Below are positions 9,801-18,397 of a DNA stretch of 53,610 bases, piece after piece. Origin of the DNA: Peptostreptococcaceae bacterium. Its GTDB lineage: Bacteria; Bacillota; Clostridia; Peptostreptococcales; Filifactoraceae. The position numbers were made by a program, and so were the translations under genes. The stretch covers positions 1-53,610 of the forward strand of contig JAUMYO010000006.1 of assembly GCA_030528605.1 (NCBI GenBank), given 5' to 3'. The notes below the pieces were generated by a model. The model was not told the origin of the DNA, searched no databases, and worked only from the letters and a program-made list of their open reading frames with translations. Numbering within the stretch: the first letter of the stretch is position 1; each line of letters opens with the position of its first letter.

Positions 9801-12800
9801 TCTTTCGTTCGATCGAAATCTACACCGAGTCTTTTGAGTTTGTTCTCTTCGTCTTTTGTTAGCACCGGCTTTAGATAGTTTTTGTTGACCTCAAACTTTG
9901 TGAGCATCTTCCCGCCACTTTCCAATGCCGCGATCATCTCATCCACCGGAAGCTCTTTGAGATCATTCATCGAAAGATCCAGTCGAACTTGTGTATGTGC
10001 CGCCAATCGGATCATATTCTCATATAGAGCGGTCGGGAAATATTCTACTCGATTGCTTTCCAGATCGAGCATTTCCAACCTTGACAAATTAGCCAAGGAA
10101 TCCGGGATCCTGGTGATCTCGTTGTGCTGCGCTGAGATCGATCTCAATTTTTCAACGCTTCCCAGACTTTCCGGTAACTTCGTCAGCTTGTTATAATGCA
10201 AGTGTACATCATTTAATCTTTGTGCTCCCTCGAAGAAATCATCCGGAAGCATCGCTATGCTGTTTTCTTGCAAATAAAGCGATCTTAATTTTGACAGATT
10301 TTTTAACATTCCGCTCGGAAGCGATGTGACGCCGGAGTTCATAAACGATACACTCTCAAGTGCAGTGTTTTTATCAAAGATCCCCTCCGGTATCGCACCC
10401 AATCGGTTTCCGTCAAAATCGATATATTCCAGGTTTACCATCTTGTCAAAAGTTCCCGGATGTATCTCTTTGATGTGGTTTCCACCTAAATACAGTTCTC
10501 TGACGCCGGTTGCATTTTGGAATACATCCTGAGGAAGCGTTTTGATACCGCATCCATTCAAATTCAAGAATTTGACGCCCGGTCCCAAGTGCTTCAACAT
10601 ACTGATGTCATCCACTTTGATGCCTTCCATATCGATCACATTGGAGCGCATCTTGCCGGCAACTTGTGTTCTTATCCCCTTTGCGTCTCTCAATTCCTGC
10701 TCGGAGATCTCTCCGTCCTTATTTGTATCCACTCCATTTTTGATCAATCCGTCGATCAATCGTTTGTGACTTGCTTCTGAATTTTTCTTTGCGTCTTCGA
10801 TAAATTTAAATTCTGTCCAGCCTTTGATGACCTCATTATCAAATACGATATCCGCTCTTCTATAGTTCGGATTATCATACTGTCCGATCTCTCCCTGATT
10901 TCCGCCCATCGGACCGCTGCCAAGTACAGCAACGACCTTTCTGCCTGTCAATTCTTGTAGATCGAAAGAGTATTGAGCTGTAGCGATATCCCCTTTGAAC
11001 GTATGAGTGATATTTGTTTTTGGAATGCCGGTGAAGCTCTCTCCCGTCTTGAGTGCAAAGTCGAGCATCATAGCCGCACCCGTATGATTTAGTAGCGTGA
11101 TCGTCTTCTTCTCACCTGCAACGACCAATTTTGCACGAACGTCAAAAAATCCTGCCAATGTGGAGATCTCATGGGTACTTCCGTGCTTATATGCTTGGTA
11201 AGTCAATGTGTATTCTCCATCTTGGAGCTCTGATGTTATCGTAAGTTCAGGATCCTTCGGTGCTTCAACAACATTTTTCTTAAGTTGAGATCCGTCCGGG
11301 AAGTAAATAATGATAGGCAGTTTATTTATATCTTGTGCAGCAAGAGCCTTTTCTATTATCTCGTTTTTATTAAACTGGATATATTTATTGAAGACTTTTA
11401 GATCTGCCGGAACAAGGTTGAAGTCTGTTCCATCGATATTTACTTTTTTTAGTTGATTTGTCCAGAAAGGACTTGCCTCTTTATCCAGATGCACTCTGAA
11501 GTATCTTTCTCCATCTTGATCTTTGACGGACATTTCCAGGATCTGGAATTTGGATGCCTCGCCATCTCCTTCTTGCGGAGGTTTTGGTGGCTGTGGTGTA
11601 GGCGGAGGCGGTGTCGATCCGCCATGGGATGATATTGAATCATCTTCAAAAGTGATCTCTACTACGATCGGTGTTTGACTTTTAGCAGCTGCAACTACTT
11701 GTCCATTGTCCGAGTATAGTTTCCACTCACGGCTCGTAAAGAACATTGTAGATACTTGCTCAAAAACCGTCCCATTTACTTTGATCTGTTTTATTTTTGC
11801 AATAGCTTCTCTAGGGAAGTTTTTCTCAAAACCGATATGCAGTTCTTCTCTCAAATATCCCTTGCGGATCTCCGTAGAGGTTATCTTATGTTTGCTCGCA
11901 ATAGTTTCAACCGGTGTATCAGGAGTATCTGCTGCTCCATAATTTAAGATACTGTCGTCGCCAAAAGTAATTTTCAGAACAGTCGATCCTTTAGCTTTTA
12001 TCGCCGCAATGACATCTTCATTCGTCGTTTCAAGATTCAGATCTGAGTTCGGGAAGAAGATCTTCGGATCATTCTCAAAAACCCTACCGTTGATCTCAAC
12101 CCTCTTTATGCCATGTGCATCTTTGGCATTTAATTTAGGTTCAAAGACAAAATGCACTTGCTTTTTGTTCCAACCCTGATCGGTCAGTACTTTGGTCAAT
12201 GTGTATTTCTCTGCGATTTTCCCTTCGGATGGAGCTGCTGCTTTTACAACAAAGCTCAATTCCGATCTGTCATTAAAGACGACTTTCAAAGTCCAGCCAT
12301 TAACAGATCTCTCTTTCGCCTTATTGAAGAGATCATCTTTTTTAATGACTAACACTTTTCCACTCTCTAGCTGAGCAAGATCATTGCTTTGAAGCTCAAA
12401 TTTATGATCATCGACCTGTACAGTTTTTACAAGCGCAAGATCTTTTGCTTCTAAAGCTTTATTTAGAGTAACATGGATCTCTTTTGTATCTTCTTTAAGC
12501 TGAACATTTTCTACCGTAAATCGTTCAGCAAAATTGCCCGGAGATCCCGGCTGATCATTTGGAAGTGTAAAATCTCCATTCCAGTCTAAAAGAAGGATCG
12601 CCTCAAAAGGATCTTTGAATCCATCTTTCTTTGTATTCAAATTATACTGGACCGCGATCTTCGTATCTTCTGTACTGTTTGCAGAATGGACCATCTCTGC
12701 AGGGATCAACAGCTTATAGATCGTATAAAGATAGCTGTTTTCTGTACCTGCAGCTTTCATCCGGCTTCCATCTTGATACAAAAACTTATTGATCTCAACA

Positions 12801-14476
12801 GTTTCATTATCACTTATGCTGATACTGAAGAAATTCAGAGTGAGTTCGTAGAATTTCTTTCCTTGGTTTTCTGTTGATACGACAGGCTTCACTTCAATAT
12901 TTCTTAATGCTTTATTCGCAAGCGAAGCCGATTTTTCGTTTTTATTCAGCAAGTATCCTTTAACTTCTTTTGGAGGTTCTGGTTGTGAAGGCGTATCGTC
13001 CTTTGCACTGTTTTTGAGCATTGAACCGTCTTTAAACCATATCTCTATTTCGATCGGAGTTTTCTTTTTCGCCTGATCGATCACCTTTTTTTCTACAGAA
13101 TAAAAATCATATATCAACGATTGAGTAAAATCCGCTTCCGATTGGTCAAAGAATACTCCATTGATCTTCACTCTCGATAATTCATTCATATGACTTCTTG
13201 ATATCGAAGCTTTTTCATTTGCCTTCTGATGGATAGCAACTTCCAACTGTTCTACGCTGTAGCGATTTTGAACGGCAACATCCTTGATGATATATAGATC
13301 CGCAATGCCCGGCTTCGGTGTTTCTCCTCCAGGAGATGGACCGGGATCGGCACCCTCAAATTTGAAGTCATCGTTCCAATCCAAAATAAGGATCGCGGAT
13401 TGCTTCATCGGTGCACCCGATCCCAGATCGATGTCAAATGCCAATTCGATCTCGGTATCTTGGGATGAACCTACCGGAGGCAATGTACGCTCCGGATGAG
13501 AGATCGCAAATGCACCCTCTTTTCCAACCACCGGTCTGGCTGCCTTCATATCGGTCATCGCCTTGTAAGAGACCGCTTTGATCTTTCCGCTGATATTTCC
13601 TAATGAAATAGGATTGAATGAAATCGTGATGTCAGCAAACTTTACATTAGGCATCGGAGCGACATCGGATGATACGACTTGAACTTCTCTTACTAAAGCA
13701 TCATCAGCCATCGATTTCGCTTTTTTATTGTCTTTTTTTACAAGATAGCCTTTTACCGTTCTGTTGATCGGCTCCGGCGGTTGCTTCGTTCTAGGAGGTG
13801 GCGCCGGATCCTTGGTGAAGTCACGCTTCGTATAGCCGGCGTCTTGGTACTCGACCCTTGATCCGTCATCAAATACGATCTCGACTCTATGTGCGTCCCG
13901 CTTCTTAAAATCATCGACCGCACTGACCCCATCTGGATATGCTGCTGAGATCGTAATATTTCTCGCCTGATATAAATAAAAGTTCGGAAGATTGTCCACA
14001 ATGTCTCTCATCGGAATACTGACTTCATCGATCCAGACCTCTTTTATTCTTGTTTTTACCACATTGTCAAGGCTTGCACCATCATAGTCCACTTCGATCA
14101 GGATACTTTCTTTCCGTTCGTCAAGAACTTCTCCCGTACCCGGACGTATCAAGACCTCACCCAAAAGGTCCATTCCAATGTCCTTGATCTTAAATATTTC
14201 GCTTAATTTATCTCCATTGCCGAGCGGTAATGCCTGTATGTCCGGAGTCGCCGCTTTAAGCACGGTCTCCCCTTCAGGTGTTTCCGCCGTTTCATTGCTC
14301 AGATCCTGAGCATCCGGCAGTGAATGAATGGATGTATTGTCTACAGGGTCGATACTTATGATATCTTCACTTTGAGTTTCCAGTGCAAAGCTCGAAAAAG
14401 AGCTTGGGAAGATACTCGTCGTTAAGATCGACACCAAAAGTAGTATAGACATACACTTTTTGATGAAATTACCCAT
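6824..14476 (-). CDS. Giant SLH-anchored Shr-like hemoglobin/heme receptor (Hb-interacting, NEAT, LRR and SLH domains)
   Basis: 2550 residues with a signal peptide at 1-32. Domain order: Hb-interacting (Shr HID/DUF1533-type) domain 95-210; NEAT 238-370; HID 390-490; NEAT 503-635; four more HIDs at 650-742, 754-846, 859-952 and 972-1068; a Shr-type NEAT 1076-1227; an EF-hand-like loop DTNKDGEISEQE near 1250; about nine leucine-rich repeats 1300-1510; a spacer; NEATs at 1726-1838, 1849-1967, 1980-2120 and 2154-2272; a helical segment 2303-2370; and SLH repeats 2371-2550 that begin and end in mid-repeat. Most NEATs end in LxLDWN and start with SMA or SLA. The ATG at 14476 has GGAGG eight bases upstream. 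Streptococcal Shr combines HIDs, NEATs and LRRs in the same way, so hemoglobin capture at the S-layer and heme transfer to Shp/ABC partners is the likely role. It sits directly downstream of the ABC importer genes. Confidence 0.9.
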   Translation of the reverse strand: MGNFIKKCMSILLLVSILTTSIFPSSFSSFALETQSEDIISIDPVDNTSIHSLPDAQDLSNETAETPEGETVLKAATPDIQALPLGNGDKLSEIFKIKDIGMDLLGEVLIRPGTGEVLDERKESILIEVDYDGASLDNVVKTRIKEVWIDEVSIPMRDIVDNLPNFYLYQARNITISAAYPDGVSAVDDFKKRDAHRVEIVFDDGSRVEYQDAGYTKRDFTKDPAPPPRTKQPPEPINRTVKGYLVKKDNKKAKSMADDALVREVQVVSSDVAPMPNVKFADITISFNPISLGNISGKIKAVSYKAMTDMKAARPVVGKEGAFAISHPERTLPPVGSSQDTEIELAFDIDLGSGAPMKQSAILILDWNDDFKFEGADPGPSPGGETPKPGIADLYIIKDVAVQNRYSVEQLEVAIHQKANEKASISRSHMNELSRVKINGVFFDQSEADFTQSLIYDFYSVEKKVIDQAKKKTPIEIEIWFKDGSMLKNSAKDDTPSQPEPPKEVKGYLLNKNEKSASLANKALRNIEVKPVVSTENQGKKFYELTLNFFSISISDNETVEINKFLYQDGSRMKAAGTENSYLYTIYKLLIPAEMVHSANSTEDTKIAVQYNLNTKKDGFKDPFEAILLLDWNGDFTLPNDQPGSPGNFAERFTVENVQLKEDTKEIHVTLNKALEAKDLALVKTVQVDDHKFELQSNDLAQLESGKVLVIKKDDLFNKAKERSVNGWTLKVVFNDRSELSFVVKAAAPSEGKIAEKYTLTKVLTDQGWNKKQVHFVFEPKLNAKDAHGIKRVEINGRVFENDPKIFFPNSDLNLETTNEDVIAAIKAKGSTVLKITFGDDSILNYGAADTPDTPVETIASKHKITSTEIRKGYLREELHIGFEKNFPREAIAKIKQIKVNGTVFEQVSTMFFTSREWKLYSDNGQVVAAAKSQTPIVVEITFEDDSISSHGGSTPPPPTPQPPKPPQEGDGEASKFQILEMSVKDQDGERYFRVHLDKEASPFWTNQLKKVNIDGTDFNLVPADLKVFNKYIQFNKNEIIEKALAAQDINKLPIIIYFPDGSQLKKNVVEAPKDPELTITSELQDGEYTLTYQAYKHGSTHEISTLAGFFDVRAKLVVAGEKKTITLLNHTGAAMMLDFALKTGESFTGIPKTNITHTFKGDIATAQYSFDLQELTGRKVVAVLGSGPMGGNQGEIGQYDNPNYRRADIVFDNEVIKGWTEFKFIEDAKKNSEASHKRLIDGLIKNGVDTNKDGEISEQELRDAKGIRTQVAGKMRSNVIDMEGIKVDDISMLKHLGPGVKFLNLNGCGIKTLPQDVFQNATGVRELYLGGNHIKEIHPGTFDKMVNLEYIDFDGNRLGAIPEGIFDKNTALESVSFMNSGVTSLPSGMLKNLSKLRSLYLQENSIAMLPDDFFEGAQRLNDVHLHYNKLTKLPESLGSVEKLRSISAQHNEITRIPDSLANLSRLEMLDLESNRVEYFPTALYENMIRLAAHTQVRLDLSMNDLKELPVDEMIAALESGGKMLTKFEVNKNYLKPVLTKDEENKLKRLGVDFDRTKETYYPQKGSIGSILTASKGKIELNQEFDILELYYWDQGDSPRYGGVQEFKTKEEFLKYLLGQGRDYHKVDRGLERDVAIQSILNKKGIEWEVETIIMKNGQELFRNTLQQNPKEGLVQTYQDPTMKTGDRYTLTKKLMIKGVFGFAVQLENTVEGTSSGDSQQPDISTKNVKVQINRRNENTKMQMVNDGLNPIAKIEKIGEKYRYTIEYRSITVSNVKGDISNFRVLINGVPTEIAPIPIQGDYEKKYVFELDQELKRVPIKFRVELMSQDFDADLVFGDSEAQPDPDRMIKAYILKENEDKLSMANDALVNDVAVKTIGDRYEIKLQFNDITMGAITAGIDTLFVDLGSNNKVEATKISKGVFTFKIPVSMVTDENQDTKLPIEFTAKGNGFNKNYKADLLLDWNKNYVPSKPEVPLDGKKIPARVLTPDGKKTSMADKALEAVTVKPSDKTSGPFKLVTMTFKFKELAIKRSNATIDVLSGATVKASVKTLEVKLRDKWMKAAPVEGQKGVFTLDMFENVILDENSLEDTRLAIRITTDPAVQGHTGPQEALLVLDWNGDLKIDDQGNVTPPPKPPAPPVTPPGGGGSGSTEETSFVNVWLKKKNSNEASMGNGSLNKRAKVVRKGNEYTYTLTFDPMEVDFGGQKIRGTVSSINLPDHSGANIIESINESSKEYTFTLNEKVSELLISFEVDGVSVMGRQEAYVVFDWTGNNSAPIGGGTPGGAGGTTIPDNQVPLAGPGRSEKELVEKAQRIINNKDTAQYKKYYKPETIKAISKALEAHQNKEKDALQKLQAVLESARLERINSILSGGYMSGYPNRQFRPNNKITRAEVSAMFMELIEDEAKEKVAFKDVKDGLWYSAAANKMASLGYIRMSEDGMFLPSKAITRAEYAYILAKLKNLPASDKKMKDVPADHWAASAIASCIEAGIIAGYSDGTFKPDREITRAEAVAMMSRTFEIASNTENKEAYTDVSKTHWAYDVIMTASRN

Positions 14477-14589
14477 ATTTACCTCCTCAAAATTTTTGTT
14501 ATAGTATCAGCTTTTGCTGTAATACCCGATAAATAAAAAGTTTAGCAGATCTCCTATGATCAATACTCATAAAATAGTTCTAACGCCTG

Positions 14590-15345
14590 TTAGATCACCA
14601 CATACGGTTTCCCCTCGAATATCGTCGTTCTGAGCGGGATCTGATAAAGTGATGAGATGTTTTCTTTTGTGATGACCTCCTCCGGTCTTCCACAAAACAA
14701 CAGCTCTCCATTTTTTAGTCCAATCAGGTTGTCGGAATATTGTAGTGCCTGGTTGATATCATGCAATACCATTACGATGCTCAGTCCGAAATCTTCGTTG
14801 AGCGACCGGATCAGGTCCAAAAGTTCGACCTGGTATCGTACATCCAGATAAGTCGTCGGTTCGTCCAAAAAGATCATTTCGCTCTTTTGTGCCAAAGCCA
14901 TCGCGATCCAGACTCGCTGTCTCTGTCCTCCCGACAGAGAAACGACTTGCTCGTTGGCGATCTCTTTCAGATTGGTGACTTCCAAACTCCAGTCGATCGC
15001 TTCGTCATCTTCTTTTGTTGCCTGTTGCATCATTTTTATATGAGGTGTTCGCCCATAGCTTACCAGTTCTCGAACGGTAATGGTTCCCGTGACACGATTT
15101 TGCTGATGTACGATCGCCACTTTTTGAGCAAATTCCCGTCTTTTGAGATGAAAAATATTCTCTTCATCCAGCATGATCAATCCTCTTTTGGGTCTTAAAT
15201 TTCTGGTACATAATTTGAATAAAGTGGTCTTTCCGCTTCCATTCGCTCCCAAAAGAGTTGTGATCTTCCCTTTCTCGAAAGAAAGGCTCAGATCATGTAG
15301 GATGGTCTTTCTTCCATAGCTGAAATTGAGATGTCTAATTTCCAT
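14590..15345 (-). CDS. Heme/iron ABC importer, ATP-binding protein (FecE/HtsC-like)
   Basis: 251 residues. Walker A GANGSGKT (33-40), Q-loop region HQQN, ABC signature LSGGQRQR, Walker B MIFLDEPT and the H-loop histidine in VLHDINQ are all present, so it should be an active ATPase energising uptake through the permease encoded just upstream. The ATG at 15345 has GGGAGG about eight bases upstream and overlaps the permease stop by 11 bases, which shows translational coupling; a longer in-frame start inside the permease has no ribosome binding site. It belongs to the FecE/BtuD group of siderophore, heme and cobalamin importers; the NEAT/Shp neighbours make heme the best substrate guess. The 113-base gap downstream leads to the giant NEAT receptor. 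Confidence 0.88.
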   Translation of the reverse strand: MEIRHLNFSYGRKTILHDLSLSFEKGKITTLLGANGSGKTTLFKLCTRNLRPKRGLIMLDEENIFHLKRREFAQKVAIVHQQNRVTGTITVRELVSYGRTPHIKMMQQATKEDDEAIDWSLEVTNLKEIANEQVVSLSGGQRQRVWIAMALAQKSEMIFLDEPTTYLDVRYQVELLDLIRSLNEDFGLSIVMVLHDINQALQYSDNLIGLKNGELLFCGRPEEVITKENISSLYQIPLRTTIFEGKPYVVI

Positions 15346-16351
15346 AATTTTTTCCTCCCAATTTAAGCAATAGGATAAAGAATGGGCCGCCGACCATCGC
15401 CATGATGACCGCCGCCGGTACTTCATACGGATAGGCGATCGTTCGTCCGATCGTGTCGCTCAAAAGCAAAAGCCATGCGCCGAACAGTCCTGAGAAAGGC
15501 AACAATACCTTGTGGTCCGATCCGACGATCATCCGTCCGATATGAGGGACCAAAAGTCCCAAAAATCCGATGACTCCAACGATCGAGGTCGTTACGGAAG
15601 CCAGTAGGATCGCAATGAGCGCAATCAAGAAGCGATCTCGGTTGACATTGACTCCCAGCCCCCTGGCAGTCTGGTCATCCAGGCTGAGCAGATTACAGGT
15701 CCTCGCGGTAAAGGCTGTCAAAAATATCCCGATGCCTACATATACCGCAAGAAGACGAACATCCGACCATGTTTTTTGGACGATATTCCCATCCACGATG
15801 GATCGAGTGACGCTCATCCCGGCGCCGCCCATCGCAGCCAGCCCTTGGGCGATCCCCATAAAAGTCATATTGAGTGCGACACCGACCAAGATCAGTCGTG
15901 TCGGGATAACGCCGCCATCCCATGCCAGTGAGTAGATCAACAGATATGCTGTCAGTCCGCCCAGGATGGAGATCAAGGGGATACTGAAGTAGAGCGAAGG
16001 AAATAATCCGGTGATGATAACGCCTACCAATGCCGCTGCCGAAGATATCCCGATGATCCCGGGATCGGTGAGCGGATTTTTCATCACCGCTTGAAGCATC
16101 GTACCGGAGATCGCAAGTGCCATTCCTCCGATCAATGCAATGATGATCCTTGGGAATCGCACATCGTAAACGGTCGCCACATCCGGATCGAATTCAATAA
16201 ACAATCCTCGTATCATTTGTGCGGGAGATATCGGCAAACTGCCCAGATTGACAGAAAGAAAAAACGATCCGACGAGCATCGCACTGATGACCAAAAAGGC
16301 GAACAGGATCCGTCCTGCTCCGATCTTGGTGTTTTTTTCTTTAGTTCGCAT
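15335..16351 (-). CDS. Heme/iron ABC importer permease (FecCD family)
   Basis: 338 residues, highly hydrophobic, with about ten membrane segments as usual for FecCD/BtuC permeases. Family landmarks visible: VRFPRIIIALIGGMALAISG near residue 65, LQAVMKNPLTDPGIIGIS near 88, and the cytoplasmic coupling region GVIGFLGLLVPHIGRMIVG near 262. It should form the homodimeric channel of the importer with the adjacent ATPase and lipoprotein. The start at 16351 overlaps the upstream lipoprotein stop by 11 bases and its own end overlaps the ATPase start, so the three genes form a translationally coupled unit. Length is typical. Heme is inferred from neighbours; a siderophore substrate cannot be excluded from this sequence alone. 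Confidence 0.9.
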   Translation of the reverse strand: MRTKEKNTKIGAGRILFAFLVISAMLVGSFFLSVNLGSLPISPAQMIRGLFIEFDPDVATVYDVRFPRIIIALIGGMALAISGTMLQAVMKNPLTDPGIIGISSAAALVGVIITGLFPSLYFSIPLISILGGLTAYLLIYSLAWDGGVIPTRLILVGVALNMTFMGIAQGLAAMGGAGMSVTRSIVDGNIVQKTWSDVRLLAVYVGIGIFLTAFTARTCNLLSLDDQTARGLGVNVNRDRFLIALIAILLASVTTSIVGVIGFLGLLVPHIGRMIVGSDHKVLLPFSGLFGAWLLLLSDTIGRTIAYPYEVPAAVIMAMVGGPFFILLLKLGGKNYGN

Positions 16352-17363
16352 ACAGTATCTCCTCTAAGTCTTGGAGTGCTTCGGGATAATTAAATTTTGC
16401 GCTCATCCCGAATTTTGTATAGTCCAGATCGTATACCCGATCTTCTTTTACTGCTTTGAAGTGTTTCCAGTTGTCGTTTTCTTTGAATTCCTTTGCAAAC
16501 ATTGCCATCACATCATCCGGTAAAGCATGCGCGGTACGCAGGATGATGTCGGGATCCTTCTGTAGCATATCCTCGATATTGACATTGATGAAAGGTTCTC
16601 CATCCGAGCTGTAGACATTTTCTCCGCCCGCTGTTTTTACCAGACTGCCTGCGTAGGAATGCTCGGTCGCCACGACATAGGAGCCCGGCAATCCCATCAG
16701 GATCAGCACTTTTTTCTTCTCTTTGCCTTCATTTCGCGCTTTGAATGCGGATATAAAGTCCTCATATTCTTTTACCAGCACTTCCGCTTCTTTTTCCCGA
16801 TCCAAAAGTTTTCCCAGATCTTTTATACTCTCATACATGCCGGCTACATTATTCAGATTTACAAATCCGTACTCCAGATTTGCCTGATCATATTTCGGTT
16901 TGAGATCCGCCACCAGGCTTACCGGACTGAACACATAAGTCGGGTCAAGGGATCGAATGATCTCTACATCGGGATTCATCGCCGAACCGACGGGAGTTGC
17001 CTTTCGATAGGCCGCCGGAACTCCTTCAATATCGCTCTGCGGTATCCCGACCAGATCGACTTTGAGTTTTTCCATGATAAATACGGTCGCCATCGAAGTG
17101 ACGACGATCCTTTTATTCGTTTCCGGCCAGTCTTTCGTATCATCCACGACCGCCGTCGAACTGGATACCGTATCGGCTTTTGCGATACCTGCACTTTGGT
17201 CCACGCATCCGCTTCCGAAGATTATCAGAAGTATTGCAAGTGCAAATGAAAAAGATCTTTTCAAAAAAATTTTTTTCATGGATGCTTTTTTTATAGCGGA
17301 AGGAAAGATGCCTTCTATTGAATGATCTTGATCAGACTGATCGATCTTTTTTGCCAAATCCAT
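16341..17363 (-). CDS. Heme ABC importer substrate-binding lipoprotein (HtsA/IsdE-like)
   Basis: 340 residues from an ATG with GGGAGG nine bases upstream. The N terminus is unusual: about 28 polar residues precede KKIFLKRSFSFALAILLIIF and a lipobox-like GSGC at Cys53. Starting instead at the ATG at 17279 would give a normal lipoprotein signal but has no ribosome binding site. The rest is a class III periplasmic-binding fold (TroA/FepB-like). Met129 (GSAMNPDVE) and His279 (RTAHALP) are 150 residues apart, the same spacing as the known axial heme ligands Met79/His229 of streptococcal HtsA, which argues for heme binding. The gene overlaps the Shp-like gene upstream by 32 bases and the permease downstream by 11. 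Role: takes heme from the Shp-like protein and delivers it to the permease. Confidence 0.85.
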   Translation of the reverse strand: MDLAKKIDQSDQDHSIEGIFPSAIKKASMKKIFLKRSFSFALAILLIIFGSGCVDQSAGIAKADTVSSSTAVVDDTKDWPETNKRIVVTSMATVFIMEKLKVDLVGIPQSDIEGVPAAYRKATPVGSAMNPDVEIIRSLDPTYVFSPVSLVADLKPKYDQANLEYGFVNLNNVAGMYESIKDLGKLLDREKEAEVLVKEYEDFISAFKARNEGKEKKKVLILMGLPGSYVVATEHSYAGSLVKTAGGENVYSSDGEPFINVNIEDMLQKDPDIILRTAHALPDDVMAMFAKEFKENDNWKHFKAVKEDRVYDLDYTKFGMSAKFNYPEALQDLEEILYAN

Positions 17364-18357
17364 AAAGTCTAGCCTCCCTTCTGTCATTGCTTTTTCTTAA
17401 TACATAGAAGTAGATCATCACACCGATACCGGATACCAGTGCCAGTAAAGAAAACATCCCTAATACTGTTACCAGTGACGATATCATCATCATGGTGAAA
17501 GGTCCGTATTCTTCCCGGACCGGTTCTGACGGTCCTTCCTCCGGATGGATCGCTTCCCGCTCTCCGTTCAGTCTTGGGTCCCCTTTCATCAGCAGACCAT
17601 GCTCCGGATCCACTGCCGGCGGATCCGATCTCTCGGGTCCCTCATCCGCCGGAGAAGCCTCTGTCGTCGGTTCTACTTGATCAGCAGATCCCGGTCGTTC
17701 TTGCGGTGACGGCTCGATCGACGGCTCCGGTACTTTTGGTGTCAGGTCCGGAGAAGGACCCTCCTTCTTACTCGGATCGACCGATAAGATAAAGTCAGTA
17801 TTGCCTTCCACCCGACTTCCGATCTTACCGAAAAAGATCACCGATCGTCCCATCGCTTCGACAAAAGCATCGATCTTTATGATACTGTCTTTGTCAGGCA
17901 AAGGAACGCGTACATCGATACTGTTATCTTTCCTCTGCATCTCCGTCATATGGACGGAGGCAAATTCGCCGCCTCCCTTTTGGACCGAGATCTTGTAGCT
18001 GCCGATCTGATCTGCCAAGTGGAGACGGAAGGTCCCATATATTTTGCCGTTGCTGTCGACCTCGATCAATGCCTGCGGATCAAGCACAGATTCTGTCATG
18101 CCTTGCCCGATCGCCGCATTATTTCCGCTGTCCTCTATAACTCCCGAGACAGGATGTTTATAGTGCGCCGTTACGGATGCGATCTCAACGCTGTCGGCAT
18201 ACACAGTAGATGACATGATCAGAAAGACTAACGCTATTTTCAAGATCATTCTTGTTGCTTTATTCGCCCGAGATCTAAGTTGGCACGGACCTGTGCAGAG
18301 ATCCTTGACCTTTTCTATGCCCTCTCCTCTTTTTCGCCTTCTATCCAATCGCTGCAT
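17332..18357 (-). CDS. Membrane-anchored Shp-like heme-binding surface protein
   Basis: 341 residues from the ATG at 18357 (GAGG upstream). A polar 36-residue N-terminal stretch precedes a signal peptide beginning MILKIALVF; an ATG there (18249) is an alternative start without a visible ribosome binding site. Residues 55-180 resemble the streptococcal Shp heme-binding domain (a NEAT-like fold), including HPVSGVIEDSG and GQGM. Met87 (GQGMTE) and Met169 (EAMGRS) correspond in context and spacing to the two Met ligands (Met66/Met153) of Shp. A Pro/Glu-rich spacer (about 195-285) would span the wall; a membrane helix (about 290-320) and a basic tail anchor it. Established: Shp passes heme to HtsA, and here the HtsA-like gene overlaps it directly. 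Expected role: heme relay from NEAT receptors to the ABC importer. Confidence 0.8.
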   Translation of the reverse strand: MQRLDRRRKRGEGIEKVKDLCTGPCQLRSRANKATRMILKIALVFLIMSSTVYADSVEIASVTAHYKHPVSGVIEDSGNNAAIGQGMTESVLDPQALIEVDSNGKIYGTFRLHLADQIGSYKISVQKGGGEFASVHMTEMQRKDNSIDVRVPLPDKDSIIKIDAFVEAMGRSVIFFGKIGSRVEGNTDFILSVDPSKKEGPSPDLTPKVPEPSIEPSPQERPGSADQVEPTTEASPADEGPERSDPPAVDPEHGLLMKGDPRLNGEREAIHPEEGPSEPVREEYGPFTMMMISSLVTVLGMFSLLALVSGIGVMIYFYVLRKSNDRREARLYGFGKKDRSV

Positions 18358-18397
18358 CGTTTCCTCTCTATCAGAATCCAAAATAAAGATCCTTATA

